DNA of 64,000 bases from Capricornis sumatraensis (Eukaryota; Chordata; Mammalia; Artiodactyla; Bovidae). The notes beneath the pieces are model-generated. The model was given only the letters and a program-made list of their open reading frames with translations, was not told where the DNA came from and searched no databases. Every line of letters begins with the position of its first letter. The first letter of the stretch is position 1. Below, one piece after another: positions 44,189 through 55,578 of this stretch. Location of the stretch: NCBI RefSeq assembly GCF_032405125.1, contig NC_091072.1:8831001-8895000 (forward strand). The letters run 5' to 3'. A program made the position numbers and the translations under genes.

Positions 44189-45608
44189 CTTGCCCAGTCA
44201 CTGGTATAAATATTATAATTTCACCGTTCAATTATATACACAACAGAAAGTATTCAGCCTTCCTCAGCCTAGTCTAGGTCGGGCTTCCCCTGCCCTCTCT
44301 CTGCTTGTCTGTCTGTTGTAAATATTCTCCTTTGCTGCCTAGATTCACTGTTTTGAACAGTGACAGTGCCATTAGCTGGCGTTGCATCTGTTTTTATCCA
44401 CCATGCTTAGTATGCTGCAGAAGATGGTCTGGGCAGGTGGGAGATGTGTTTCTAGTACTCTCATTTTCCGGAAGTAGTATACTGTATTTTTCTAAACAAA
44501 CAGCTGAGTCCACACAGGCCTTCTGAACCAGCAGGCACAGACATTTTTCGAGGGACTAAACCTTGAGCCTGATTTCTCTGGGAATCCAGCTCATAGGGAA
44601 CCCATGGATTGGTCCTCATTTCTGAAATACTTCCTCCTTTACAGATGCCTTGCCAAGAAGCCTGGGGACACTAGGTGCCCTGTGTTTTAGGTCAAGGGAT
44701 GTCTTGGCCTAGCAAACGATTCATGCTTTGAGGGATTCAAAAGAGAGAAGATTTGGTCCCTGACCCAAGAAGCAAATAATTTGCCCATGGGAAACAAGAC
44801 TTGAATAAAAGAGGAGAGTCTACTGAAAATGCACTTTAAGAAATCAAGCTCTTGTTCCTAGATTTAAAGATGGTAAAGATTGAGTGTCCAAGGTTGGCAT
44901 CACAGAGGACACAGGGCCTGAGTGGGCTGTGAAGACTGGGTTTAACAAACGAGAGCGCGTCAGAGTGTGGGCCTGCTGGGAGGCAGGATGGGAATGCCGG
45001 GGAGCGGGGTAGGGGAGGACGGGGAGGAACCCGCCCTCTTGCTGTGCTGGGGGTGTGGGATGCATGTATGTCATGAACCGGCAAACTCAGGGCTTGGCTT
45101 GGAGCTAATGTCCCGGGACCCTCGCGGGCCTGGAGTCGGGGAGGACTGGCAGGACATCAGGGTTTTAGGAAGAGCAGCGGGGTCGAGTGGAGAAGTATCA
45201 GCCAGGAGTCTTGGAGCGGGACTGGAGGGCTGAGATGGCTGGGAGCAGCCCTCGGGGGTGAAGGTCTGTAAGGCTGGAGACTCTTTTTTTGCCTTGGATT
45301 AGCTGTTTGATTGGCAAAGGTGTGCAGCTCCGCTCTGGTTTAATCGCAGGATGTTGAAGTTGTTGGCTGTAGATTTTGAATCTTCCATGGTTAGGGACCA
45401 TCATCTGCTCTAACAAACTGTTGCAAACTTGGTGGCTTAAAACCAGGAGAAGCTTCTCTCACAGTCTGGAGGCCAGAGGTCTGAACTCAAGGTGTGGGCA
45501 GGGCTGAGCTCCCTCTGGAGGTGCCAGCGGAGATTCTGCGCTTCTAGCTCCTGCTGGTTGCCAGCTTTCTTGGCTTGTGGCCGCATCACTCCTATCTCTG
45601 CCTACATC
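44189..45608. other. ANK1 intron, unique
   Basis: No exon or clear repeat recognised. Confidence 0.4.
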
Positions 45609-45652
45609 TTGTGTGTGTGTGTGTGTGTGCGCGTGCGTGTCCACGTGCGTGT
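45609..45652. repeat. (GT)n / GTGCGT simple repeat
   Basis: About nine GT units followed by GCGTGCGTGTCC-type variants. Confidence 0.9.
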
Positions 45653-45691
45653 TTTTCTGTCTTCTATAAGGACACTTATCATTAGATTTTG

Positions 45692-45912
45692 GGCTGGCTT
45701 CCTGGGTGGCACTGGTGGTAAAGAACTTGCTTGCAAATGCAGGAGACCCAAGAAATGTAAGTTCAGTCCTTGGGTCAGGAAGAGCCCCTGGAGGAGGAAA
45801 TGGTAACCCACTCCAGTATTCTTGCCTGGGGAATCCCAGGGACAGAGACGCCTGCAAAGAGTAGGACTAGAGGTGGCAAAGAGTAGGACACGAATGAAGT
45901 GCCTTAGCACAA
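45692..45912 (+). mobile_element. Bov-tA SINE, diverged
   Basis: The head 'ggcttcctgggtggcactgg' leads into the body 'ggaaatggtaacccactcca', ending 'gaatgaagtgccttagcaca'. It contains a short internal duplication of the 'agagtagga' part. Confidence 0.9.
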
Positions 45913-46640
45913 AAGCTTACAGGGTATCGAGGGCATGCATCTCAAGACCTATAACACCATTACATCCACAAAGACACTTTCCACTGAGGGCACATGCTGG
46001 GGTTCCAGGGGTTGGGGTACAGACCTACCTTGGGCACCACCCGTCAGCCCACGACAGCACGTTCTCGGACGAGGGGAGTGTGAAACAGGGAGACACAGCC
46101 CCCCCGGATGGATCTTCTGGAGGAGCGGCGCAACCCCCCCAAACCTAAACACTCCCCTTCACTCGCGGCCTGTCCTGTGACAGCCCTCACCTGTTACACT
46201 CACCCCGAGTGCCCACCACGTGCAAGCTGTGCTCAGTGCTCGCGCTGATGTAATCATTATCATCACAGATAATCTGTGATATTTCCATTCAGTTTCACAG
46301 CCAGGGTATGGGACAAGCCTTGCCCTCCCCTCACAGATAAGAACGCAGGCCTGGAGGTACCTGCAGACCGTAGGAGCCCCTAGATGTGGGGGAGCTACTC
46401 GGAGCCCCCTGCACTTGTCTGCCACGCTAGACCTTATGTCTAGCACCTCCTTTTCCGCTCTCTCACCCCTTCTCCCTTTCTGACTGTCATTCATCCCTAA
46501 CACGAGCCGGCATCCTGGGCAGGGCCCGCTTGCGTCTGTAGGGGGCTGACCCTCAGCCTACGGACCCTAAGTGCTTTACTCTCGTTCTGGAAGACTGGCT
46601 AGGGGCACCTGCCAAGTCAAGGGGCAGGGCCAGGCTGTCG
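45913..46640. other. ANK1 intron, unique
   Basis: No exon recognised. A possible old repeat lies at 46200-46330. Confidence 0.4.
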
Positions 46641-46870
46641 CTGCGCCTCTTCCCCACTCTGTGACCCTGCACAAGTCACTTGGGCTCTCTGGGCCTCAGT
46701 TCCTGCATCTGTGAAATGGGGATGGCAGGAGTACTTACCTCCTGGGGATGTCTTTAATGGCTAAATGCATCTCTCTCCCCACCGCCCCCACCGCTCCCCC
46801 CGTGTAAATGCATATTATAGTCAAGTGCTGATAATGGTTCTCGGCATGTAGTAAGTGCTGTGTGCTGTTT
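46641..46870 (+). mobile_element. MIR SINE
   Basis: Clear MIR core: 'gtgaccctgcacaagtcact', 'gggcctcagttcctgcatct', 'gtgaaatggggatggcagga', with an interrupted end near 'catgtagtaagtgctgtg'. Confidence 0.85.
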
Positions 46871-47103
46871 ATGTGAAAACAAAACCCGCACAACAGCACC
46901 AAAGTGGTTGTGTTTGGTTCCCGCGGAGTCTCTCCCTTGTCTCAGTGGGTGGGGCCGGGTGATGGGGGCTGGGTGGTGGGGGCCGGGCTCCTGAGTGGGA
47001 GGGTGGAGTCCACGGAGGGCCCAAGGCAGGGAGACGCCAGGCCTGCTGAGACGTCTCCTGGGTGGAACGGAACCCTCTAGAAGGCAGCCCCTCCTGGGTC
47101 CCT

Positions 47104-47111
47104 TATAAATA
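47104..47111 (+). promoter_or_regulatory. TATA-like box upstream of ANK1 exon 2
   Basis: A consensus TATAAATA lies 231 bp before exon 2. A start about 30 bp downstream would give a leader running into exon 2. The first ATG after it (47211, good context ACCATGG) gives only MVGT then stop. No transcript is known to me from this point. Confidence 0.25.
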
Positions 47112-47341
47112 CTTCAGAAGGAAGGCAGGCCGTGCTCTGAAGGCAGCCTCACCCTCAGGCCAAGAGCCGTCTGTCCTGGGGGGCTCCAGACCCGTGCACG
47201 CCTGGGGACCATGGTGGGCACTTAACGGGAGGGGGTAGTGGCTGCCGCTGGGACCTCGGTTCTGTGCGCAGCCCTGGGCTCGAGCGGCCCGTGAGCCCCT
47301 CAGCACGCAGACCCACTCACAGCTGCTCTCTGTCCTCACAG

Positions 47342-47443
47342 GCCGATGCTGCTACCAGCTTTCTGAGGGCAGCCAGATCAGGTAACTTGGACAAAGCTTT
47401 GGATCACCTGCGGAATGGGGTAGACATTAACACCTGCAACCAG
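47342..47443 (+). CDS. ANK1: ANK1 exon 2 (start of ankyrin-repeat domain)
   Basis: Ankyrin-1 tethers the spectrin skeleton to the band 3 anion exchanger at the red-cell membrane; loss causes hereditary spherocytosis in mammals. This exon encodes 34 residues starting ADAATSFLRAARSGN and ending DINTCNQ, which equal the human ankyrin-1 residues just after its erythroid MPYSVGFRE start. The stretch is the first half of ankyrin repeat 1 and the helix before it (the S-F-L-R-A-A-R-S-G-N-L core). The acceptor is a pyrimidine-rich tract then CACAG; the donor is CAG|GTAAGTG. Both ends are phase 0, so any phase-0 first exon can join. The paralogues ANK2 and ANK3 differ at several of these residues, so ANK1 is preferred. 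The frame stays open about 80 codons upstream and 98 downstream, but this is intronic. Confidence 0.96.
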
Positions 47444-48204
47444 GTAAGTGAGACGCGGGCGGGTGTGTGGTCTCTGAAGAGTGGCTCTTGCCTGGAGCCG
47501 TTTCCTGAAGGCTCTGCCTCTATTAACCTTTTTCTCCCGTGTCCTCAAACACCCCCTGGGGCTCCCACCCGCAGAAGGCCCTGCCCCGGGTGTGTGCTGC
47601 CCCGCGAAGGCCCAGGGCCCCACGGCGAAGGGCTAGTGCCCCAACAGCGTGGGCCACACCCCATCCACTCCCTGAGGCCTCTCCCTTCAGAAGTGCCCGC
47701 TGGTGCCCGCTGCAGTCTTGGACTTTGTGGCCTTTGAAGCAGGGGAGTGGGGCGGAAAGACTTTGAAGGATGCTGTGTCGCGGCGGCATTCATCTCCTTT
47801 GTCCGCCGGCGGCCTTTGTGGGTTTGCCACTGAGAAGGAGGTAGTGCTGGGGATTCCCCGGCGGGTGTTGCCGGAGGCTGAGAACCAGGGCAGCTGGAAG
47901 GGTTCTCTGGACGTTTCTGGTGCTGAGTGACGGGGCTCTGTGTGGGGAGGAGACTGAAGGTGCGTGGGATGGAGGGGGACAGAGTTGCAGCAGGTGTGGG
48001 GCCCGAGGCTGGAGGCACTGCCTGAACCGAGAGGAGCGCGCTCCCTGGGGAAGAGAGGACGGGGTGTGGCCCGGGCTGTGGATCCGATGCCTTTGGTTTC
48101 CTTAGTCTGTTTTTGCCAGTCAGTTGAGTTGTTCGGCTCCATGGCCATTCCGTTTCTAACTGAGAAGAAATCTACCCATTCCGGCTTCATAAAAAGCCAT
48201 CCTA
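47444..48204. other. ANK1 intron 2, proximal part
   Basis: GC-rich. Long open frames on both strands (up to 167 codons reverse at 47687) have no recognisable product. Confidence 0.45.
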
Positions 48205-48520
48205 ACCATTAAAAAACTGTTTTTGATTGTGGTGAGAAGCACCTCACATAGACTTGACTGTCTTAAGCATTTGTAAGTATACAGTTCAGTGGCCTGAGTT
48301 ACATCCATAGCCATCACCAATATCCATCCCCAGTTCCTTTTTCATCTCGCAAAACTGAACCTCAGCACCCAGCAAACTAACTCCCCAGCCCCTCATGACC
48401 AGCACCCTCCTATCTGTCTCTGGGAATCGCATGGCAGTGAACTCACGCAGAGTTTGGCTTTGCGGACTGCCTTATTTCACCGAGCACGGGCTCCCCCGGG
48501 TCTGTCCGTGTGGTGCTGGA
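48205..48520 (-). mobile_element. Old L1 (L1M type) 3' end
   Basis: Reverse complement of an L1M 3' region: 'gtaagtatacagttcagtgg', 'agccatcaccaatatccatc' and 'ccagttcctttttcatctcg'. Diverged. Confidence 0.8.
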
Positions 48521-48948
48521 CTGGGTGACTGTCGCAAACCAGCGGAGGAAACACCCAGGATGCAGCTAAAGTTTTCCACTGGCGGCCCGGGCCCCTCAGC
48601 CTCGCCTCCCTCCCCCCTACTCCACTTAAAGTGCACGGGACCACGTGCCGAGATTCCTCTAGGATCCAGCTGGGCTTCTGTGGTCTAGACCCACACGGGG
48701 AAGCGCAGAGAGGGTGGGGCAGGGAGTGTGGGATAGAAAACAGAGGTGGGAGGGTGATACGGAGCAGCAGCCATCCAGTGGGCTCCAGAGGGGAGACACG
48801 CGTGTGGATGGACTCGGGGTGCACACTGGATGGGGAGAAGCAAGCCCCTGCTTCTGTCATCCCTCCCCCCAAACATCCCCGACCTGAGGCATTCTGGGTG
48901 GTTCCAGACAGCATATTAACAAGCAGAGACATTACTTTACCAACAAAG
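48521..48948. other. ANK1 intron 2
   Basis: No exon or repeat recognised. Confidence 0.4.
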
Positions 48949-49395
48949 ATCCATCTAGTCAAAGCTATGGTTTTTCCAGTAGTCATGTACAGATGTACTT
49001 GGACCATAAAGAAGGCTGAGCATCAAAGAGTTGATGCTTTCAAATTGTGGGGTTGGAGAAGACTCTTGAGAGTCCCTTGGACTGCAAGGAGATCCAACCA
49101 GTCAATCCTAAAGGAAATCAGTCCTGAATCTTCATTGGAAGGACTGATGCTGAAGCTGAAGCTCCACTACTTTGACCACCTGATGCGAAGAACTGACTCA
49201 TGGGAAAAGACCCTCTTGCTGGGAAAGATTGAAGGCAGGATAAGGGGACGACAGAGGATGAGATGGTTGCTTGGTGTCACAATCTCAATGGACATGAGTT
49301 TGAGTAAGCTCCGGGAGTTGGTGAGGGACAGGGAAGCCTGTAGTCCATGGGGTCGCAAAGAGTTGGACATGACTGAACGACTGAACTGACTTGAT
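48949..49395 (+). mobile_element. BovB LINE 3' end
   Basis: Starts at 'ccatctagtcaaagctatgg' in the C-terminal reverse-transcriptase coding part, passes 'gatgcgaagaactgactcat' and ends 'gactgaacgactgaactgac'. Similar span to the copy at 3626. A 252-codon frame covers it but starts in host sequence and encodes only the BovB C-terminal part; the element is 5'-truncated and inactive. Confidence 0.93.
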
Positions 49396-50999
49396 AGGTT
49401 CAGTGTGAAAGGTTGCCTTTGGGGAAATGGACACTCTGGCCCCATTTCTTTCGCGGGAAGGGACAAAGGAGCAAAGTCTTGGGGCCACGATAGGGTGCTG
49501 GGGTCAACGGGCTCAGGAGAGGGGCTGTGTGAGCCGTCATGGTGTCCCTGCCCCCTCCAGGTGGGGGTACCTGCACACACACTCCTGGGGGGCCAGGAAG
49601 CAAGCTCCCCACTTCCCTCATTCAGGCCCAGAAATGGAGCTGAGCATCCCTCTGCAGGGCAGCTCCCAGTGAGAAGCATCAGTCCCCCCAGAGGCCCTCT
49701 AAGTGTTAAGATGCCCGCTCTCTAAGGAACCGCTTATCAGGATCAGGGGCAACTGCATGGTCCTGAGCCCTGAGCCACAGGCAGGTTCTGAGCACACGGG
49801 CAGGGCTCTCTCCTGATGGGGCTGCTGCCGGTGAGGCCCCATGCGCCCGGCCTGTCCCTGGGCCGCCACTCCGCAGGGCCCCTCCTCGGTCCATGACGGG
49901 CTCAGCCAGCACCCAGGCCACATATGCACGTTATGGGCGCCGTCCCTGATAGGCTTAGTGCCGGAGGAGACTGCTAACTGCTGCCAGCGAGGAAAGAGGG
50001 AGGATGATGGTTAAAGGAAGGGCTCCCCACTGAGCAGATCCCCTCCCGTCGGCTTAGTCCTGCAGCTCCTTCACCCCCCCACCCCCCCGGATCTGGTCTC
50101 TGCTGGTCCTCGTCTTTCCCTCTGTGCCTGCTGCAGAGCTGCCCCAGGACCGCCAGTGTCGCCGGACCCTCCTTCCTGTGTTGCAGGGCGATCGGGCTTT
50201 TGCTCCGAGTGGAGATACAGGTGGAGAGGATGGCAGGGCACTGGGGGCTGGGGCACGGTGGGTCAGAACCTAAAGCTCCGCTCACCCTGGCGCACCCCTG
50301 GGACAGCGCCCTGACTCTGTGATGTGCACAGACCCATCCCCCTTAGGGGAAGAGAGCATCTTCTCTTTAGAGCACATGTTCACGGTTCTGAGAAGATTGA
50401 AAAACACAGGCTCCTGTCCTGGGGTCACTGCTCGAGAATTTGCTTCTGTTGGAACCTTTTGAACTGATGGATTGCAATCACAGTGATAGGGCAAACGCTG
50501 ATCCTTACATAAGTAACATACTTTCAGAGGATGTTTCGTGGAAAGAACGAGAGTCGTTTGCCATAATCGGAAATAATTACTCTAAGTAGTGTGGAAAGAG
50601 GCTTATATAAGAGACATCTGAATATTCAGGGCAGCTTCCTTGGTGCATAGATTTTTGTCTACTGATTTTTATCACCATGATTACGGTTGTAGAAAAGAAC
50701 AAATCCACACACAGGGACACACAGCTACACGTGTCCATGCCAGTATCTCTACGTATATACTCCTTTCATTTATCCAAGTGTTTTTCAAGCTTCAGACCCA
50801 CGTCATCCATGTCTTGCCCGGATACCTCCTCAAGTGTAGAGCTGGGCTTTAGGGATTTAATAGTTAAAAAACAAAAGCCATCCTCCTCATCCACTCTGAC
50901 CCATAGTCTGCTGACTGTGAGAGCTGTTAATCGAGTAATCACGCAAACGCATCTGCAGACAAGCTATGCTAGGAGCCCAGGAGGAAGGTCACAGGGAGT
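49396..50999. other. ANK1 intron 2, unique
   Basis: No exon recognised. C-rich at 50071-50090. AT-richer at 50500-50680. Confidence 0.4.
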
Positions 51000-51960
51000 T
51001 AGGAGAGTCTGCAAGAGAGACTCAGGGTAGGGCAGGAGGTCAGAGAAGACTCCTGGAGGAAGAGCTATTGAGCTAAGGGGTGAGTCAGGGTTAATGAGGG
51101 GAGAGAGGGAAGAACATTCCAGAAGTGGAGAAGAACCCCGAGAGCTTAGAGGGGAGGGTGGCAGAGCGGCTGCAGGTGGGAGGGAGAGACCAGGCACCAG
51201 ATGAGGCAGGAGAGGTGACCTCGGGGCTGGATGCGAGAGGCAGGGGTGACGGTCACAGCGGCCAACACCTGGGTCAGGGCCCGAGCCACGTGTGTGCGTC
51301 ATGCGTGTGGGCCCGTGTGGGCCCGTGTGATTCCTGCTCCACCGCATGTGAACCCTCTGGTTGCAGAGTGAGGCGGGGGGTCCGGGGCAGGGCCGGAGCA
51401 GCCAGAGCGGCAGGGGTGGGGGACGGACCGAGAGGGATGGAGGCATTTCAGCCTTTGACCTCCTACACTACCATGTGTCCTGGTAGAGCATCCACCCAGC
51501 CTATAGACCCAGTGAGGGGCGCCAGTCTTTACCCTGAGAGCCGAGGGGGGCGACCACAGATTCAAGCGCAGGAGCGGGGGCGGCAGGTGGCAGGACCCAC
51601 GGGCAGATACAGGAGAGCCGGTTTTCAGACGGTGGCAGTGGTCTGGGAGGGACGTGTCAGTGGCCCAGGTAAGGGTCGTGGCCGTGGGGATGGATGAGTT
51701 GGACAGGTGTGGAGGAAGGGGGAGGAGACTTCAGAAGGGACCCTCAGATGTCTGGCTTGTGCCGGGGGTGGGTGGGAGTGACCGTCACTCACTGACCCAA
51801 GAACTAGGAGGCGGTGTGTGGAATCGGGGTGAAGGATGAGAACAGAGTGGGGATCCTCTTACAGAGTCTTTGAGGAATCTGGATATTTGAGCCTGGAACC
51901 CAGATAAGAGGTCCAACCCAAAGATAGATATTTGGAAACCGTTCAGCACTCGAGGAAGCA
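51000..51960 (+). repeat. Old dispersed mammalian repeat, family not named
   Basis: Purine-rich text such as 'gaagactcctggaggaagag', 'agggaagaacattccagaag', 'gaggaatctggatatttgag' and 'ggcccaggtaagggtcgtgg' is typical of an old dispersed family that I cannot name with certainty. GC-rich insertions or local changes break it at 51240-51560. Confidence 0.4.
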
Positions 51961-52039
51961 AGGTTCTGGCCATTGGCTGTTGAGAACAAGATGGTGAGGT
52001 GGGTCAAATCCAACCCCCCAGCGTCAATCAGCACACGTG

Positions 52040-52650
52040 GTGGTCAATGCACCCGTGTTTATTAAACACCTTCTTTGTGCCAAGTGTTGGGCGCTGAGCA
52101 AGATAGTCTAAAGGGACGACATCTGTAACGTCTACAGCTGGTGAAGAAGACGGGCAATGAGAGAGCAGATACCTACCGCCTGCTAGTGAGACAGCCCGTG
52201 GAGGAGAGGGGGTGAGGGGTGTCATCTCGAGGGTGGTTAAGGCAGGCCTCTCTCAGGGGGTGATTTGACAAGAAGTAAGGGAGAACCATGTGGTCTCCGG
52301 AGGCAAGCAGTCTTGGAAGACAGGGGGATATGCAAAGGCCCTGGGGCAGCGTGGGGTTGGTTTCTCTGGGGATGAGCAGGAACAGGGTGGAGAGATGGAA
52401 GGGAGGCATGGAGTGGGAGGAGGGGACATTGCTGGGGCTGAATCTTGAAGGGCTTTCGGGTCATGGTGAGGACCTGGGCTTCGCTCCAAGGGTGACGGGG
52501 AGTCTTCAGAAGGTGCTCCGTCTGACTTAATATTTAAGAGGTCACCCTGGCTGCCATGTGGAGGATCGTCTCAGGACATGGAAATGGAAGCAGGGAGATG
52601 GTGGGGTGTGAGGGAGGGGCCAGGCAGAACCCTGAGGGGGCTTCGAATAA
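52040..52650 (+). repeat. Second copy of the same old dispersed repeat type
   Basis: It begins 'tttattaaacaccttctttg' and 'gccaagtgttgggcgctgag', continues with 'ggcaggcctctctcaggggg', 'gcaaaggccctggggcagcg' and 'agaggtcaccctggctgcca'. Same orientation as the segment at 51000. Confidence 0.45.
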
Positions 52651-53769
52651 GGGAGAGACAGCGCAGAGGGTAAAGCCCAGTGACTTGCCTCCCCAGGGTC
52701 ACAGGGTCATCGCCTTGGCTAGGGCACATGGGATGTGGGGCCTGGGGACCCTCACTCAGCCCAGGACCGTCTCATTCTCATCACCGGGGCTACCACACGG
52801 CAACGGACTGGTTGGGCTGTGTCTAAACTCAGAGGCCATCGTGAAGACCCCATGGTTCTCAGGGCCTGAAGGTCACTCCATACCTCTCACAGCTCGGTAT
52901 GTCCAGTCGCCCAGAGCGGCTGTGTCTTATCTGTCCCAGTAGACACTAGATGTCTAGGGGTGAGGTCCACGGCTGCCTCTGCCCACAGCACCTGGCACAC
53001 GACGTGTCATGTGGTCAATACTGAGCTGAATGAATGGCTGCATAATTAGGCACATCCTGACATCAGCTTCCTACGTCCAGTTTCCAGAATGGGTGCTAGA
53101 TTGTGGTATCAAATTAAAATATTTTGTTATGGAGGCCATAGCAAGGTAAAATAATACTTTTCTGGGATGAACTGATTGGCTGTATGCACTTAGCCATCAG
53201 CCCAATGAAAAGAGAATGAGAGGAGACCAAGTCAAAAGTCCTCTGTTCTCCCGAATTCCTAGAATTGCCAGGTCTACACAGGGCTCCAACCAGGAACAGC
53301 CTGCTCTAACTCCAGGGACGAAAAGCCTCTCTGTTTGAGGTTTCGTCTCTGTCCTTCTGATGCTGACCAAGCCTGGCCTTCTTGATAGGAGGAGAGTTCC
53401 TTGAGACCCTTGGGGGGAGTTGCACGTCTTCAGTGCTGGCCCAAGGCAGAGCGTTAGGAGGGCGTCAGCTGGAGCATCCCAGTTACCTCCACCCCCTAGC
53501 CTGTCATCCTTCTCCGTGGTCCTTACTGCTGCCTGACCCGCGGCTACGCGTCTGTGTCTCGTCATCACTCTCTGTCTTCCCCGCTGTGGTGGAGGCACCC
53601 CGATGGGCCGGGCTTTGCTCTGTTCAGTGCTCCTTGTCAGGGATCCTGCCTGGCTCGTGGCAGGTGCTCATAATGTCAGTCCCAAGCTGTATAGTCTGCT
53701 GGCACCACCAAAGGTGAACGCTTATGATTTGGTGCCCAGCCCATGAAGGAACTGCACTTATGCACTGCC
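52651..53769. other. ANK1 intron 2 with L2-like ends
   Basis: L2-like ends are probable at 52950-53042 ('agcacctggcacacgacgtg', 'gaatgaatggctg') and 53600-53680 ('cctggctcgtggcaggtgct'). No exon recognised. Confidence 0.45.
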
Positions 53770-53890
53770 ACTATTTTTTGTCTTAAAAATTTATTTATGT
53801 GTGCATTTCTATTGAAATGTAGTTACAATGCTATGCTAGCTTCAGGGATTCAGCAAAGTGGTTCAGTTATATATATGTATATATATATAT

Positions 53891-54162
53891 GCTGCTGCTA
53901 AGTCGCTTCAGTCGTGTCTGACTCTGTGCAACCCCATAGATGGCAGCTCACCAGGCTCCCCCATCCCTGGGATTCTCCAGGCAAGAACACTGGAGTGGGT
54001 TTCCATTTCCTTCTCCAATGCATGAAGGTGAAAAGTGAAAGTGAAGACACTCAGTCGTGTCCGACTCTTAGCGACCCCATGGACTGCAGCCCACCAGGCT
54101 CCTCCATCCATGGGATTTTCCAGGCAAGAGTACTGGAGTGGGGTGCCATTGCCTCCTCCAAT
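53891..54162 (-). mobile_element. Bov-A2 dimeric SINE
   Basis: Reverse dimer from 'gctgctgctaagtcgcttca' to 'ccattgcctcctccaa'. A TATA-type simple repeat on both sides marks the target. Confidence 0.95.
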
Positions 54163-54285
54163 ATATATACATATAATTCTTTTCTTATATTTGCTCCCAC
54201 TATAGGCTGTTACAAGGTCCTGACTCTAGCTCCCTTTGCCATGCAGTAGGTCCTCGGTGGTTATCTCTTTTGTATATGGTAGTGT

Positions 54286-54509
54286 GCTTGTGTGCCCAAT
54301 CACTCAGTCGCGTCCGACTCTTTGTGACCCCGATGGGCTGTAGCCCGCCAGGCTCCTCTGTCCATGAGATTCTCCAGACAAGAACACAGGAGTGGGTTGC
54401 CATTTCCTACTCCAAGGGGATCTTCCCAGCCCAGGGATGGAACCTATGTCCCTTGCGTCTCCTTGCATCGGCAGGCGGATCCTTTACCCCTGAGCCACCT
54501 GGGAAGCCT
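54286..54509 (-). mobile_element. Bov-tA SINE
   Basis: Reverse full-length copy: 'cactcagtcgcgtccgactc' to 'ctgagccacctgggaagcct'. Flanks share a diverged duplication (TGTATATGGTAGTGTG before, TGTGTACGATAGTGTG after). Confidence 0.93.
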
Positions 54510-54790
54510 CTGTGTACGATAGTGTGTGTATTTTAATCTCTCCCTCCTTCCTTTCTCCTTTGGTAACTGTGAGTTTGTTTTCTGTGTCTGTGAATCTATT
54601 TCTGTTTTGTGAGTTCACTTGTAGTCTTTTTTTTTTTTTGATTCCACATATAAATGATATCATATGGTGTTTGTCTTTCTCTGTCTGGCTTGCCTCCTCC
54701 AGTGTGATCATCTCTAGGTCCATCCACGTCGTTGCAAATGTAAGCACTGCTGCTTTTAAGAGCATAATGAAATAGTCGCTCTCGGGATAA

Positions 54791-55374
54791 TGACTCTTTA
54801 GCAGGATGGCGGTTTTGGCACCAGCCACATGCGTCAAATATGTGGCAATATTTGCTGCCGAAGCCAGAAGCTCGACCATCTGAGCAATCACAAAAACATA
54901 AACAATTTCCTGCACAGCCCACGAGAGCGTGTAAAACCATCCGAGTTCCATCGATGTTCCCTAAATTTCCACGTGTGCCTTCCACACACAACCCACCACT
55001 GCTGGGTACTCATTTATCTTCAAGGTGAAGGGTTCTCAGCATCTCAGATACATGGAGCACCTGAACAAGAGCCACAGAATAATCCTTTCTGCAGCAGCCA
55101 AATGCCAAGTCTTCCAATCAGGATGCGCTGGGCTCTGGTGATTGTGATAATTGCTACCTTTCCAAATTACAGACTTAGAGCTTAGAGGAGAGCGGGGCAT
55201 TCAACTCTCACTTTTGTAGCTCGGAAAGCTGAGGTTCAGAGGTTGCTTCTGAATGCCTGCTGAGCTTTATGACTTTGGATTTGGAGAGATGGGTTGGCAA
55301 AGACCACTTGAAGTTTCTCTGCTCATTCATTCATTCTAAAAATTTTAGATGTATTAAATTTTTTTTTTCCATTT
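54791..55374. other. ANK1 intron 2, unique
   Basis: A minus-strand open frame (54484-54951) has hydrophobic stretches but runs from unique sequence into an L1, so it is treated as chance. No exon recognised. Confidence 0.4.
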
Positions 55375-55578
55375 GGTTTGTTTTCTTTTTAAGACTTCAT
55401 TTTATTGAAGTGTAGTTGATTTGCAATGCTGTGTGCATTTCTGCCGTTCAGCAAAGCGACTTGGTTATGCACGTAAATACTTTTTCATGTGCTTTTTCAT
55501 TATGGTTCACCACAGGACATTGAATAGTTCCCTGTGCCGTAGAGTAGGACCTTGCTCTTTACCCACTGCACATATACT
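55375..55578 (-). mobile_element. L1 3' end fragment
   Basis: The text 'ttattgaagtgtagttgatt', 'cgttcagcaaagcgacttgg' and 'cctgtgccgtagagtaggac' is a reverse L1 3' UTR. Confidence 0.85.

Larger units (their letters stand above)
53770..54790 (-). mobile_element. L1 3' end, interrupted by two SINEs
   Basis: Reverse-complement L1 3' UTR ('tattgaaatgtagttacaat') continues after a Bov-A2 (53891-54162) and again after a Bov-tA (54286-54509), ending in ORF2 C-terminal text ('tgtctttctctgtctggctt'). Minus-strand frame shows TWMDLE and TEKDKH, L1 ORF2-end motifs. Confidence 0.86.

Noticed and set aside
47211..47225. ATG in good context (ACCATGG) upstream of exon 2 as a coding start
   Set aside because: It opens only four codons before a stop and cannot read into exon 2.
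48631..49389. 252-codon frame that could be taken for a gene
   Set aside because: Its second half is the BovB reverse-transcriptase C-terminus and the first half is unique sequence. The element is truncated, so this is not a gene.
54484..54951. 155-codon minus-strand frame with hydrophobic stretches, looking like a membrane protein
   Set aside because: The frame passes from unique sequence into an L1 tail (TWMDLE, TEKDKH) and has no recognisable family.
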